A stretch of 64,000 bases of DNA from the NCBI RefSeq assembly GCF_004339805.1, contig NZ_SLUI01000020.1:1-64000 (forward strand), written 5' to 3'. This stretch comes from Anaerospora hongkongensis (lineage in GTDB: Bacteria; Bacillota; Negativicutes; Sporomusales; DSM-15969). Under the pieces are notes generated by a model. The model searched no databases. It was not told where the DNA came from and was given only the letters and a program-made list of their open reading frames with translations. Numbering within the stretch: position 1 is the stretch's first letter; every line of letters begins with the position of its first letter. Made by a program: the position numbers and the translations under genes. Positions 16,410 through 25,541 of the stretch are shown in pieces.

Positions 16410-18755
16410 TTAGAAGCCTAGCATGCCGCCAACCTGATAGACTGCAAAAGCAATTACCCAGGCTAGTACGGTCTGATACACGAAACTAAAGGCAGGCCAT
16501 TTCCAGGAATTCGTTTCGCGGCGCATGACAGCAAGTGCTGCCAGGCAGGGGGAATAAATCAGCGTAAATATCATCAGTACAACGGCTACTAACGGATTGA
16601 ATGCAGGGTCAGCCGCTAAAGCGTCCTGTAAGGCGGTCGCATCGTCTTCCGATTCGCCTACACTATAAATTGTTCCTAATGTGCTGACCAAAACTTCCTT
16701 AGCCGCTACTGCCGTAAACAAGCCAACGCCGATTTTCCAGTCAAAACCAAGCGGTTTGATCACCGGCTCCAGCATATGGCCGAATTGACCGGCATAGCTT
16801 TGTGCCAATTTCTCACCGGCTTCTTCCTTCTCCAGCTTCGCCAGTTCTTCACCACGCTCCTGGTCTAATTCCTGGTAGCGTACGGCATATGGATAAATCT
16901 CCGGCTGTGTTTGTTCAAGCTCTGCTAATTTGGCCTCTTTGCGAGCATCAGCCTGTTCGGCCTCTGCTTCTTCTATTTCTTCATCCAACGCGTGTAATTC
17001 ATCAACAGTGGCTTGCAGCGCCGCATGATCTTCCAATTTCTCTATGTGCAAGGGCAATAAAACATCCTGCGTTGTTTTTGCGGTGAATTGCTCTTCCACC
17101 TGCTCTTTTGCCTGATCATAATCCTTGCTGTATGATACTTCCGTAGGATAATTAGTCATAAACCATACCAGAATAGAGGCGGCAAGAATTAAGGTACCGG
17201 CCTTTTTCAGATACAAAGCGCTTCTTTCCCACATATGCGTGACAATGCTGCGCATGGTTGGCATATGGTACGGCGGCATTTCCATCACAAAAGCCTCGGT
17301 AGATCCCGGGAACAGATATTTACGGAAAACCATCGCCATCCCAACAGCCAGCAAAATACCTAGCAGATAAATTGAAAATAACACAGTACCAGCTATTTGC
17401 TCAGAGAAAAAGGCTGCTGCTAATAATGTATATACCGGTAAACGGGCACTGCAGCTCATTAACGGAGCAACCAAAATTGTCACCATCCGGTCACGGGGAT
17501 TCTCCAATGTCCGGGAGCCCATAATAGCCGGTACGCTACAGCCAAAACCGAGCAACAATGGAATAAATGATTTACCATGAAGTCCTACTGCCCGCATAAC
17601 GCGGTCCATAACAAAAGCGGCCCGGGCCATATAGCCGGTATCTTCCAATAAAGAAATTCCTAAAAACAGCAATAAAATCTGCGGCAGAAAAACGAGAACA
17701 CTGCCAACGCCGCCAATAATTCCATCAACAATTAATGATTTAAGATCACCGTCAACCATATGAGCAGCCAGTAAGTCGCCAAAACTTGAAATGCCTGCTT
17801 CAATCCAGTCTTGCGGGTACGCTCCCAGCGTAAATACGACGTTGAACAACAACCACATAATACCGAAAAAGATTGGCAGACCAAAGATCCGGTGCGTTAA
17901 AATATTATCAATTTTGTCTGAAGCCGTTTGAATGTGCCTATTGCCGTCAGCAACGACCGACCGGTAAATCTCACCGGCAAACCGATAGCGGTATTCAGCG
18001 ATCGTCAGCTCGGTATCATCACCAAATATTTCCTTCAACTCACGTCTCGCCGTCGCAGCACAATTTACGATTTCTAAGCCACCCGGCATATTGCTTACAG
18101 CTGCGCGAATATCCTGATCGTCTTCCAGCAGCTTTACGGCCAGCCAGCGAATCGGATATTTGACTTCGGGAACAACAGCCAGCAGTTCTTGCAGCTGCTT
18201 GATTTTTGCTTCGACCTGCGGTCCATAATCAATTGTAAAAGCCTGCTGCCGGTTATTAGCTGCCGTTTCAATTACTGTTTTTAAGAGTTCGTCTGTACCG
18301 ATATTGCGGTTGCCCACCATATTGACAACCGGAATGCCCAGTTTACTGCTTAATGCAGCTGCATCTACCGGCATCCCCATGGTAGCAGCTACGTCGGTCA
18401 TATTCAGGGCAAGCACTACCGGTCTTTCCAGTTCCAGAAGCTGAGCCGCCAAATACAAGTTGCGCTCTACATTAGAGGAATCCAAAACATTAACAAGAAT
18501 ATCCGGTTTTTCCGTAATAATAACATCGCGGGCTACAACCTCATCCAAGGAATGAGCTGTTAGGCTATAGGTCCCAGGTAAATCTACAATCAGCAATTCT
18601 TGATTTTGAAATTTGCGAAAACCTTCTCTTCTTTCTACAGTTACGCCAGGATAATTACCAACATGCTGCCGTGCACCGGTAATATTATTAAATATAGTAG
18701 TCTTACCGGAGTTCGGATTGCCGGCAAGAGCGATAGTTAAACTAGTTTGTGTCAT
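16410..18755 (-). CDS. feoB: Ferrous iron transport protein B
   Basis: The main Fe(II) importer of the inner membrane. The N-terminal G domain shows GNPNSGKTT (G1), DLPGTYSL (G3) and NMTD (G4), followed by the helical GDI domain and two Gate regions with Cys-containing membrane segments (GFGCSVPAIMG, PLMSCSARLP). The 781 residues include an unusual charged insertion at about 540-650, rich in Glu/Ala/Lys and predicted coiled-coil, between two membrane segments. It follows feoA by 28 nt and shares its Fur-type promoter. Confidence 0.97.
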   Translation of the reverse strand: MTQTSLTIALAGNPNSGKTTIFNNITGARQHVGNYPGVTVERREGFRKFQNQELLIVDLPGTYSLTAHSLDEVVARDVIITEKPDILVNVLDSSNVERNLYLAAQLLELERPVVLALNMTDVAATMGMPVDAAALSSKLGIPVVNMVGNRNIGTDELLKTVIETAANNRQQAFTIDYGPQVEAKIKQLQELLAVVPEVKYPIRWLAVKLLEDDQDIRAAVSNMPGGLEIVNCAATARRELKEIFGDDTELTIAEYRYRFAGEIYRSVVADGNRHIQTASDKIDNILTHRIFGLPIFFGIMWLLFNVVFTLGAYPQDWIEAGISSFGDLLAAHMVDGDLKSLIVDGIIGGVGSVLVFLPQILLLFLGISLLEDTGYMARAAFVMDRVMRAVGLHGKSFIPLLLGFGCSVPAIMGSRTLENPRDRMVTILVAPLMSCSARLPVYTLLAAAFFSEQIAGTVLFSIYLLGILLAVGMAMVFRKYLFPGSTEAFVMEMPPYHMPTMRSIVTHMWERSALYLKKAGTLILAASILVWFMTNYPTEVSYSKDYDQAKEQVEEQFTAKTTQDVLLPLHIEKLEDHAALQATVDELHALDEEIEEAEAEQADARKEAKLAELEQTQPEIYPYAVRYQELDQERGEELAKLEKEEAGEKLAQSYAGQFGHMLEPVIKPLGFDWKIGVGLFTAVAAKEVLVSTLGTIYSVGESEDDATALQDALAADPAFNPLVAVVLMIFTLIYSPCLAALAVMRRETNSWKWPAFSFVYQTVLAWVIAFAVYQVGGMLGF

Positions 18756-18783
18756 TATTTAACATCCTCGTATTTTTTAAAAA

Positions 18784-19017
18784 TTATTCGGCCACTCTGC
18801 ATTCTATTAAAGCAGCTTCCGATTTCCGCAGGGAAAGATTAAAGTTCTTCACTTTTATTTCCATCGGATCCCCAAGCGGTGCAAACTTTTGCACCAAAAT
18901 TTTAGTGCCAGCCACAAGTCCCATATCAACGATGCGGCGCTTAATAGGTCCGAAACCTGTCACTTTTGTAACTACACCCGTTTCTCCAGGTAGTAGCTCG
19001 TTCAGTGTTTTCGTCAT
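18784..19017 (-). CDS. feoA: Ferrous iron transport protein A
   Basis: A 77-residue SH3-like cytoplasmic partner of FeoB. It has the usual LLPGETGVVTKVTGFG and RRIVDMGLVAGTKILV pattern and ends with a typical SLRKSEAALIEC strand. The ATG at 19017 gives the normal family length; the reading frame continues upstream to 19089, but that extension would run back into the Fur-box region. A GGGGG tract 9 nt before the ATG probably acts as ribosome site. Confidence 0.95.
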   Translation of the reverse strand: MTKTLNELLPGETGVVTKVTGFGPIKRRIVDMGLVAGTKILVQKFAPLGDPMEIKVKNFNLSLRKSEAALIECRVAE

Positions 19018-19044
19018 TCCTCTCAACCCCCATTCAATATTCAA

Positions 19045-19063
19045 GGTAATGAAATTCATTCTC
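19045..19063 (-). promoter_or_regulatory. Fur box of feoAB
   Basis: GAGAATGAATTTCATTACC on the minus strand matches the 19-bp Fur consensus at 14 positions and keeps its dyad symmetry. It lies about 10 bp downstream of the -10 element. Confidence 0.65.
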
Positions 19064-19071
19064 ATAAAAAA

Positions 19072-19100
19072 ATGATAGATCACATTCATTCATTTGTCAA
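19072..19100 (-). promoter_or_regulatory. Promoter of feoAB
   Basis: TTGACA (19100-19095), 17-nt spacer, TATCAT (19077-19072). The same -35/-10 pair is used by the DUF2325 operon, also with a Fur box downstream. Confidence 0.8.
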
Positions 19101-19265
19101 GATATAACAGATTGGAAAACGCCATGCATATTCTAATTCATGCATGATCTCTTTGATTTACGGCACTAACTCCCCCTTTTTCTATTGAATACTATAAGTT
19201 TCTTATTATTAAATAAGCAGCAATAAAGTCTCTTTAATAACGATAAAAAGACTTGTTGATCAAAA

Positions 19266-19294
19266 TTGACTTTCAGTTTCATTTGATTTATCTT
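19266..19294 (+). promoter_or_regulatory. Promoter of the zur-znuCB operon
   Basis: TTGACT (19266-19271), 17-nt spacer, TATCTT (19289-19294). The rest of the 344-bp gap between feoA and zur holds the feo promoter and AT-rich sequence with no other feature that I can support. Confidence 0.65.
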
Positions 19295-19315
19295 GTCGAA
19301 TTTGTATATCCATAG

Positions 19316-19340
19316 TAAAATTGTGTTAATAATAATTTTA
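19316..19340 (+). promoter_or_regulatory. Candidate Zur operator
   Basis: TAAAATT and AATTTTA form the outer arms of a 25-bp imperfect palindrome just downstream of the promoter and before the zur ribosome site. Its position fits autoregulation, but its sequence differs from the Bacillus Zur box. Confidence 0.4.
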
Positions 19341-19361
19341 TTAACTAGGAGGATACTTACC

Positions 19362-19787
19362 GTGGAGGAACAATTAATTGCCCTGCTCAAGGACAAAGGC
19401 TGTAAGATTACACCGCAACGCCGCGCTATTATTAAAGCGCTGCTGCAGTTTGAAAAATTCCCTACTGTCCAAGAGCTTCATCATAGCATTAAAGCAACCT
19501 ATCCTGATGTTGGCCTTGATACCATTTACCGCAATCTTAACCTTTTAGTCGCTATGGGCGTAGTTAACCAAATAGGCTTGTCCGGTAAGGATACGAAAGT
19601 CTTTGAACTAGTAAAAAATAATCACCATCATCACTTAGTTTGTTTGAGCTGTGGAAAAGCTAACTGCCTCGATTATTGTCCTGTTAATGAACAGGATTTA
19701 CAGCAATCAGCTGGTCCTGAGTTTAAAATTGTAGGTCATTCCCTGGAAATTTACGGCTATTGCCGTCAATGCCAACAACTGGCCTGA
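19362..19787 (+). CDS. zur: Fur-family zinc uptake regulator
   Basis: A cytoplasmic metal-sensing repressor of 141 residues. The winged helix (KITPQRRAIIKALLQ, then LDTIYRNLNLLVAMG) is followed by the Fur dimer domain with NNHHHHLVCLSCGKA and a second Cys pair (CRQC) for the structural zinc. The linked znuCBA genes indicate that it is Zur rather than Fur or PerR. The start is a GTG at 19362 preceded by TAGGAGG; the frame is open further upstream to 19293 but without a ribosome site. Confidence 0.85.
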   Translation: MEEQLIALLKDKGCKITPQRRAIIKALLQFEKFPTVQELHHSIKATYPDVGLDTIYRNLNLLVAMGVVNQIGLSGKDTKVFELVKNNHHHHLVCLSCGKANCLDYCPVNEQDLQQSAGPEFKIVGHSLEIYGYCRQCQQLA

Positions 19788-19799
19788 TCGGAGATAACA

Positions 19800-20501
19800 A
19801 TGAATGCTTTTGAGTTTACCAATGTATCTTTTTCTTATCCCTGTCACCCTATTTTTACAAATCTGAACCTGGCAATTCAGGCGGGGGACTTTGTTGCCGT
19901 CGTAGGTGGTAATGGCGCTGGTAAATCTACCTTTCTCAAGCTTTGTGTCGGTGCCCTTTCTCCTGACGCCGGGGAAATCCGCATTTTCGGTGATTTAGTC
20001 AAATCATTTCCCAACTGGCATAAAATTGGCTATGTCCCGCAAAACCCGCTTCGAGACCGTGCTTTTCCAATCACGGTAGCCGAGGTAATTGCCATGGGAC
20101 GCATACCGGGACTTCCCCTTGGCCGCTCCTTAGGACAGCTTGATCGGCAGGCGATTCAAAAAGCAATCAAGCTGACCGGCGTAGAGACCTTTCAACATAA
20201 ACTGATTGGCAATCTCTCCGGCGGACAGCAGCAGCGGGTCATGGTGGCACGTGCGCTTGCCGCCGAGCCCGAAACACTGATACTGGATGAACCCACAGCC
20301 GGTATTGATGCCAAAGGTTCTCAGGAATTTTACGAGCTGCTCTGCAAGCTCAATCAAGAAGCGAATATAACGATCCTGTTAGTTACACACGATATTGATA
20401 AAGTGGCCCCCTATGCTGGCAAAGTGCTCCGCCTCGACCAGGGTTTGAGTTATTATGGACCGGCCGAGCCCTTCCGGCTTAAGGCGGCAACACTTTCATA
20501 A
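19800..20501 (+). CDS. znuC: Zinc ABC transporter ATP-binding protein
   Basis: The ATPase of the ZnuABC importer. It has Walker A GGNGAGKST (about residues 36-44), the ABC signature LSGGQQQRV, Walker B LILDEPTAGID and the switch His in VTHD. The 233-residue length is normal. It begins 12 nt after zur, with GGAGATAAC upstream, and is followed closely by znuB. Confidence 0.92.
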   Translation: MNAFEFTNVSFSYPCHPIFTNLNLAIQAGDFVAVVGGNGAGKSTFLKLCVGALSPDAGEIRIFGDLVKSFPNWHKIGYVPQNPLRDRAFPITVAEVIAMGRIPGLPLGRSLGQLDRQAIQKAIKLTGVETFQHKLIGNLSGGQQQRVMVARALAAEPETLILDEPTAGIDAKGSQEFYELLCKLNQEANITILLVTHDIDKVAPYAGKVLRLDQGLSYYGPAEPFRLKAATLS

Positions 20502-20519
20502 GGAGAGGACGTTTTTCTC

Positions 20520-21368
20520 ATGTTGGAAATTCTGGAGTTTGATTTTATGCAGCGGGCGATTTTAGCCGGATTGCTGGTGGGGTTGATTTGCCCTACTATT
20601 GGTGTTTTCCTTTTACTGCGCAAGCAGTCGCTCATTGGCGATGGACTGGGGCATGTGGCCTTCGCCGGCGTAGCTACCGGCTGGCTGTTAGGCATTTATC
20701 CGGTTATTAGTGCCATGGTTCTGACCGTACTTGCTGCAGTAGGCATTGAAGAAATGCGGTCACGCCGGCCCGCTTTCGGCGATATGATCCTTGCCATTTT
20801 TCTTTACACCGGTGTCGCCTGTGCCGTGTTATTCAGCAGCATGGCCAAAATAAACAACGTAAGCTTAATTGGCTATTTATTTGGCAGCATAGTCACGGTT
20901 ACTCTGCAAGATCTTCAAATTACCGCACTATTAACGGCAGGCGTCTTACTTACCATTAAAATTATGTTTAAACAGCTGCTTTTTGTGACGTTTGACGAAG
21001 ATGTTGCCAGAATAAACGGACTGCCGGTAAGAAAAATCAACTTGCTGCTGGCAGTATTAACTGCTTTGACGGTTTCCATTGCCATGCGCGTTGTTGGCAT
21101 TTTAATGGTGTCTGCTCTAATGGTTATTCCTGTAGCGGCCAGCCTGCAGATTTCGAAAAGCTTCAAAAGCACCCTGTACAATGCGGTAATCATTTCTGAG
21201 CTGTCTGTTCTGAGCGGGTTAGTTGCTTCCTTCTATTTGAATTTTGCCTCAGGGGGAACGATTGTTATCGTGGCTTCCGCCATTTTCGCCGGTGCCTTTG
21301 CCTATAAGCAGTTTTATGCCGAACGGGTAAATAAAGCTGAGATTACCCATTCCCATCCTCACTCTTAA
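20520..21368 (+). CDS. znuB: Zinc ABC transporter permease
   Basis: An inner-membrane permease of 282 residues with eight or so hydrophobic segments, typical of the ABC-3 family (IGDGLGHVAFAGVATGW near the N-terminus, VGILMVSALMVIPVAAS later). The C-terminus ends in a short His-containing tail (HSHPHS) that may bind metal. It follows znuC by 18 nt with AAGGAGAGGA as ribosome site. Confidence 0.92.
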   Translation: MLEILEFDFMQRAILAGLLVGLICPTIGVFLLLRKQSLIGDGLGHVAFAGVATGWLLGIYPVISAMVLTVLAAVGIEEMRSRRPAFGDMILAIFLYTGVACAVLFSSMAKINNVSLIGYLFGSIVTVTLQDLQITALLTAGVLLTIKIMFKQLLFVTFDEDVARINGLPVRKINLLLAVLTALTVSIAMRVVGILMVSALMVIPVAASLQISKSFKSTLYNAVIISELSVLSGLVASFYLNFASGGTIVIVASAIFAGAFAYKQFYAERVNKAEITHSHPHS

Positions 21369-21380
21369 ATAGGTATTTTC

Positions 21381-21409
21381 TTGACTAGGTAAATATTGGC
21401 GTTTATACT
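21381..21409 (+). promoter_or_regulatory. Internal promoter before znuA
   Basis: TTGACT (21381-21386), 17-nt spacer, TATACT (21404-21409). The transcript would start inside the large palindrome that follows. Confidence 0.6.
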
Positions 21410-21449
21410 ATAAACAGTAATATTCTTAAATAAGAATATTACTGTTTAT
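21410..21449 (+). terminator. 40-bp palindrome before znuA: terminator and/or operator
   Basis: Two 19-bp arms (ATAAACAGTAATATTCTTA and its complement) around an AA centre, followed within 3 nt by T6. It has the form of an intrinsic terminator for znuCB, yet it sits across the start of a good promoter for znuA, so it could also be a repressor site or an attenuator that separates znuA expression from znuCB. Confidence 0.6.
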
Positions 21450-21471
21450 TTGTTTTTTAGGAGGAGATTGG

Positions 21472-22389
21472 ATGAGAAAGCAACTAGTAGGTTTGTTATG
21501 CTTCACCCTCATGACGATGCTGTTATGCACCAGTGTAAGCTTTGCCGCCTGGTGGAATAAACCAACCATCGTTACTACCATTTATCCGTTATATGAATTC
21601 ACTAAACAAGTGGTTGGTGACAAAGCGGATGTTGTGCTTTTAGTCCCCAATGGCGCCGAGCCCCATGACTGGGAGCCGTCGCCATCTGATTTACTCAAAG
21701 TCAAAAAAGCTGATCTTGTTATTTTTAATGGTGCAGGCTTAGAGCCATGGGTAGAAAAACTCAACAGCTCCACGTTAGCAGGTAAAAAGTCAGTTAGTGC
21801 TGCCGATCTAGTCACCTTGCTCCAGGCTCAATATGATGAAGAAGGCGAACCAGCCGCAGCAGGCGTAATGGATCCTCATGTTTGGCTTGACCCTGTCAAT
21901 GCCCAGGCTATTGTAGCAGCTATTGCCTCAGCTGCCGCTGAAATCGATCCGGCCAATAGTAATTACTATTATACCAACAGCGCAGCTTATACTTCCCAGC
22001 TCACCGAACTTGACAATGAATACCGGCAGGCATTAGCGGGGGCAGCCCGCCGCGACATCATCACCTCTCATGCTGCCTTTGGCTATCTAGCAGCCCGCTA
22101 TCATTTAAATCAAATTGCAATTATGGGTTTATCCCCGGACGCGGAACCAACGCCTGAACGAATGGCGCAAATCATTCGCCATGTGCGAAGCAATGGAATC
22201 AGGTATATATTTTTTGAAACCTTAGTTAACCCCAAGTTATCCGAAATTATTGCCAGTGAGACAGGTGCACAAACCTTGGTACTCAATCCGCTGGAAGGCT
22301 TGTCAGAAAACGAAATGGCCAATGGCGAAAACTATCTTAGCATTATGCGCATGAATTTAACTAATTTGCAATACGCACTAGGCGAATAA
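21472..22389 (+). CDS. znuA: Zinc ABC transporter substrate-binding protein
   Basis: The exported solute-binding component, cluster A-I. It has a signal peptide with probable cleavage after SFA (about residue 25), and the metal-binding His residues in EPHDWEP (about 63), DPHVWLDP (about 134) and TSHAAFGYLA (about 201), plus an acidic ligand in the C-terminal lobe. The His-rich loop common in ZnuA is short here and has no His (DEEGEPAAAG), so a Mn preference cannot be excluded; the Zur neighbour favours zinc. AGGAGGAG precedes the ATG. Confidence 0.9.
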   Translation: MRKQLVGLLCFTLMTMLLCTSVSFAAWWNKPTIVTTIYPLYEFTKQVVGDKADVVLLVPNGAEPHDWEPSPSDLLKVKKADLVIFNGAGLEPWVEKLNSSTLAGKKSVSAADLVTLLQAQYDEEGEPAAAGVMDPHVWLDPVNAQAIVAAIASAAAEIDPANSNYYYTNSAAYTSQLTELDNEYRQALAGAARRDIITSHAAFGYLAARYHLNQIAIMGLSPDAEPTPERMAQIIRHVRSNGIRYIFFETLVNPKLSEIIASETGAQTLVLNPLEGLSENEMANGENYLSIMRMNLTNLQYALGE

Positions 22390-22399
22390 ACAGCAAAAC

Positions 22400-22442
22400 A
22401 ATAAGTGCTTTATTCCGTAACCGCCGGAATAAAGCACTTATT
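22400..22442. terminator. Bidirectional terminator between znuA and the D-lactate dehydrogenase-like gene
   Basis: An 18-bp perfect stem (AATAAGTGCTTTATTCCG with its complement) with a 7-nt loop between two convergent genes. Confidence 0.9.
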
Positions 22443-22460
22443 ATCTCTTTTGATGGTTAT

Positions 22461-25322
22461 CTATTTTTTCTTTGCCATACTGCAGCGATCCACCAGGTAA
22501 GCAATGGACTGGTAACTGATCCCACTGTGATCAGCTAGCCCGATCTCACAGGTGCGGCTATTGGAGTAACCACATTGGCAATCTGCTGGGAGCGCGTCCT
22601 TTAAATGTTCTAAAGCTGATTCATTCAATTCAGGAACGTAAAAGCCCTTATCACCGGCAAAGCCGCAGCATTTCACCTTTTCCGGCATAATGACCTTTGA
22701 CGCACAGGTTTCGGCAATAACCCGGAATTTATCAGTAAGTCCCATTTTAATCGAACTGCAAGTCACATGTACGGCTACGGTATCAGGTACTTTGACAAAA
22801 TCCAACCGTTCGAGCAGGTGATCATGAATAAATTCGACTGTCTCCAGTATTTTCAAGGGACTTTTCATTACCCGCTTCATCCGGTAAACACAGGGGCTGG
22901 TATCACAAACCACCGGATATGCGCCATTATTGGTACAGGCAAGCAAAGCCTTCTCCAGTTGCGCACTCATCTCATCAGCTGCCTCAAAGTACCCTTTGCT
23001 TTCAAAGGGCATACCACAGCATAATTTATCCAATTCAGGTGGCAAAATTACCGCATAGCCCGCTTTAGCAAACAATGCCAGCATTGCCTCATGCAAAGGC
23101 CGTTGATCATGATCTTCTTTCGCTGGCCCCATCGTACGGCTCACACAACTGGGGAAATAAACAATTTTTGGTTTTTCACTGTCGTGCATTGGCTGCGGTG
23201 ACGGCCTGGAACCGGCTTTGGGCAGCCATCTAGACCATTTGGGAACTTTAAGTGTGACAGAGCGGGCCGCCCCCGCCAAGCTTCCGACAGCACAGGTCCC
23301 CAAAGCAACATGAGCCAAGTGGGCACCAGCCAGGCCAAGCTTAGCAAGCGATGTTATTCCGCTGAAATTGCGCGTCATGAAAAGGGCAACGTTTCGGCCT
23401 CTTGCTGTCACCTTTTTAGAACGCAGGTATTTTGTATAGCTGCCTGTATTAATAGCCAGCGGGCATGTGGTTTCGCACAAGCCGTCAGCTGCACAGGTTT
23501 CTTCGCCAAAATAGGCATAATCAGCTTCTAATTGCTTTTGACGGTCATAATCTTCACCCGACTCCTGCAACCGGGCAATCTCGCGCTGAATAACAATACG
23601 CTGGCGGGGACTGCTGGTTAAATTGCGGGACGGACAGTTCACCTCACAAAAACCGCATTCCATACATTTATCAACAATTTCATGGACAGGCGGCATAAAC
23701 TTAAGATTCTCCAAATAAACTGCAGGGTTATTGGTAATTACCACGTCAGGATTAAGCAAATTATCCGGATCGAAAGCCGTCTTCAACTGCTTCATATAGC
23801 TGTAGGCTTTCTGACCCCACTCCAGTTCCACAAAAGGAGCCATATTACGGCCTGTGCCGTGTTCAGCCTTCAGTGACCCCTCAAAGCGCTCAACTACCAT
23901 ATGGCATACTTCGTTGATAAAGTCCTGATACCGCTTACTGTCGTCTGCTGTATCAAAATTCTGAGTGAAAACAAAATGCACATTGCCGTCCAGGGCATGC
24001 CCATAAATAACGCCATCTTCATATCCATAGCGGTTCATGCATTCCCTGAGAGCCAATACTGCTTCTGCCAGATATTCTTTAGGGAAGGCAACATCCTCAA
24101 TAATTACCGAAGTGCCCTGCCGCCGGATACCGCCTACAGCAGGAAATATTCCGGCCCGGATTTTCCATAACAGCTCATATTCCGCTTTAACATCAGTAAA
24201 CGTAATCGGAAATAAAACTGGTATGCCCTCCAGATCCCGAATCAGCAGCTTAATATTTTCTGCCAATGTTTCCTGATCAAGCGCCCTCGTTTCAATTAGC
24301 AAGGCTGTTGCCTGCTCATCAAGCTCCTTTAAATAAGGAGGCATGCCGGCATTCCCTTCTACGGAACGAAGTGAAGTGCGGTCCAGCAATTCCGCTGCGG
24401 CAGTCAATGGGCGATCTAGCTTCATCACCGCAATGCATGCCTGCTTTAGATCTGGAAAAAGAATTAAGGCCGATGCCTTATAAGGATGTTCAAACACAGT
24501 GTGATAGGTTACGGACGTAATAAAGCTGAGAGTTCCTTCGGAACCAATCATGACATGCTTAAGGATGTCGATGGGATCGTGGTAGTCGACAAATGCATTT
24601 AAACTGTAGCCGGTAGTATTTTTTATTTTAAACTTATGTTTAATCAGTTGTGTGAGTTGTTCATCTCCATTAATTTCATCATGAATACGCTGCAGTTCGG
24701 CAATTAATGGAGCGTGACTTGTGATAAACTGCTGACAGGAAGTGTGGTCTGCCGTATCAAGTTCACTGCCATCGGCAAAAATAAGCTTCATATCGGCGAT
24801 GGTTTTGTAACTGTTATCTGCTGTACCACAGCACATACCGCTGGCATTATTTGCAGCTATGCCGCCGATCATCGCATGATTAATCGATGCCGGATCAGGC
24901 CCTATTTTCCGCGAAAAACTCTTTAGATACTGATTAGCCTGTGCCCCGATAATGCCAGGCTCTAGCATAATGGTTTCTCCTCTGTCGCCTACGCTGTAAC
25001 GGCTCCAGCCGCCAGCCAGAACAAGGAGAACGGAGTTGCTCAGGGCCTGACCGGAAAGACTAGTTCCAGCGGCCCGGAATGTGGCGGCGATCTTAAACGT
25101 ATTGCAGATTTTTAAGATTTTCGTTACTTCTGCCGCTGTGCGTACTTTTATAACTATTTTGGGGATGATGCGGTATAAGCTGGCGTCCGCACCATAAGCC
25201 AGTGTCCGGATTGGGTCGGCGAACATCCGCTTAGCGGGAATAAACTGAGCGACTTCTGAGTAAAATTGACGGTACTTTTCCGGAAGATTTCTGACATTGT
25301 GTTCTAGCAATTCTTTCTCCAT
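22461..25322 (-). CDS. Fused FAD/Fe-S dehydrogenase of the D-lactate/2-hydroxyacid type
   Basis: A large soluble flavoprotein of 953 residues that joins GlcD- and GlcF-like halves. Residues about 40-220 form the PCMH-type FAD domain (RAAGTSLSGQALS, HAMIGGIAANNASGM). The FAD-linked oxidase C-terminal domain follows, with YGHALDGNVHFVF and KAEHGTGRNM. Next are two 4Fe-4S clusters (CMECGFCEVNCP and CAADGLCETTCP) and CCG-type heterodisulfide domains (CCGMPF, CCGFAG). Such fusions oxidise D-lactate or other D-2-hydroxyacids and pass electrons to quinone or electron-transfer proteins. The substrate is inferred. Start at 25322 follows GGGTGGGTG; a longer frame to 25349 is less likely. Confidence 0.85.
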   Translation of the reverse strand: MEKELLEHNVRNLPEKYRQFYSEVAQFIPAKRMFADPIRTLAYGADASLYRIIPKIVIKVRTAAEVTKILKICNTFKIAATFRAAGTSLSGQALSNSVLLVLAGGWSRYSVGDRGETIMLEPGIIGAQANQYLKSFSRKIGPDPASINHAMIGGIAANNASGMCCGTADNSYKTIADMKLIFADGSELDTADHTSCQQFITSHAPLIAELQRIHDEINGDEQLTQLIKHKFKIKNTTGYSLNAFVDYHDPIDILKHVMIGSEGTLSFITSVTYHTVFEHPYKASALILFPDLKQACIAVMKLDRPLTAAAELLDRTSLRSVEGNAGMPPYLKELDEQATALLIETRALDQETLAENIKLLIRDLEGIPVLFPITFTDVKAEYELLWKIRAGIFPAVGGIRRQGTSVIIEDVAFPKEYLAEAVLALRECMNRYGYEDGVIYGHALDGNVHFVFTQNFDTADDSKRYQDFINEVCHMVVERFEGSLKAEHGTGRNMAPFVELEWGQKAYSYMKQLKTAFDPDNLLNPDVVITNNPAVYLENLKFMPPVHEIVDKCMECGFCEVNCPSRNLTSSPRQRIVIQREIARLQESGEDYDRQKQLEADYAYFGEETCAADGLCETTCPLAINTGSYTKYLRSKKVTARGRNVALFMTRNFSGITSLAKLGLAGAHLAHVALGTCAVGSLAGAARSVTLKVPKWSRWLPKAGSRPSPQPMHDSEKPKIVYFPSCVSRTMGPAKEDHDQRPLHEAMLALFAKAGYAVILPPELDKLCCGMPFESKGYFEAADEMSAQLEKALLACTNNGAYPVVCDTSPCVYRMKRVMKSPLKILETVEFIHDHLLERLDFVKVPDTVAVHVTCSSIKMGLTDKFRVIAETCASKVIMPEKVKCCGFAGDKGFYVPELNESALEHLKDALPADCQCGYSNSRTCEIGLADHSGISYQSIAYLVDRCSMAKKK

Positions 25323-25541
25323 TTTTTCACCCACCCATACGCAATTCATTTGTTCTTAGATATGATTATGAATAAAATTCAACTACTATTTCGGTATTTT
25401 TTGACAAAAACCTTTTTTATTTTTTCACTAGTCTGAACATTCCTTTTTTCATTCCTGCTTGCTCCATCCTGGCAGCTTTTGCTATAATAGAATCATTTTA
25501 TTACCAGTATCTATATACTATTCAGGAAAGAAGGTCTTGCG

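Noticed and set aside
22461..25349. Two separate genes (glcD and glcF)
   Set aside because: The frame runs uninterrupted through FAD and Fe-S/CCG domains, so it is a natural fusion, as known for related dehydrogenases.
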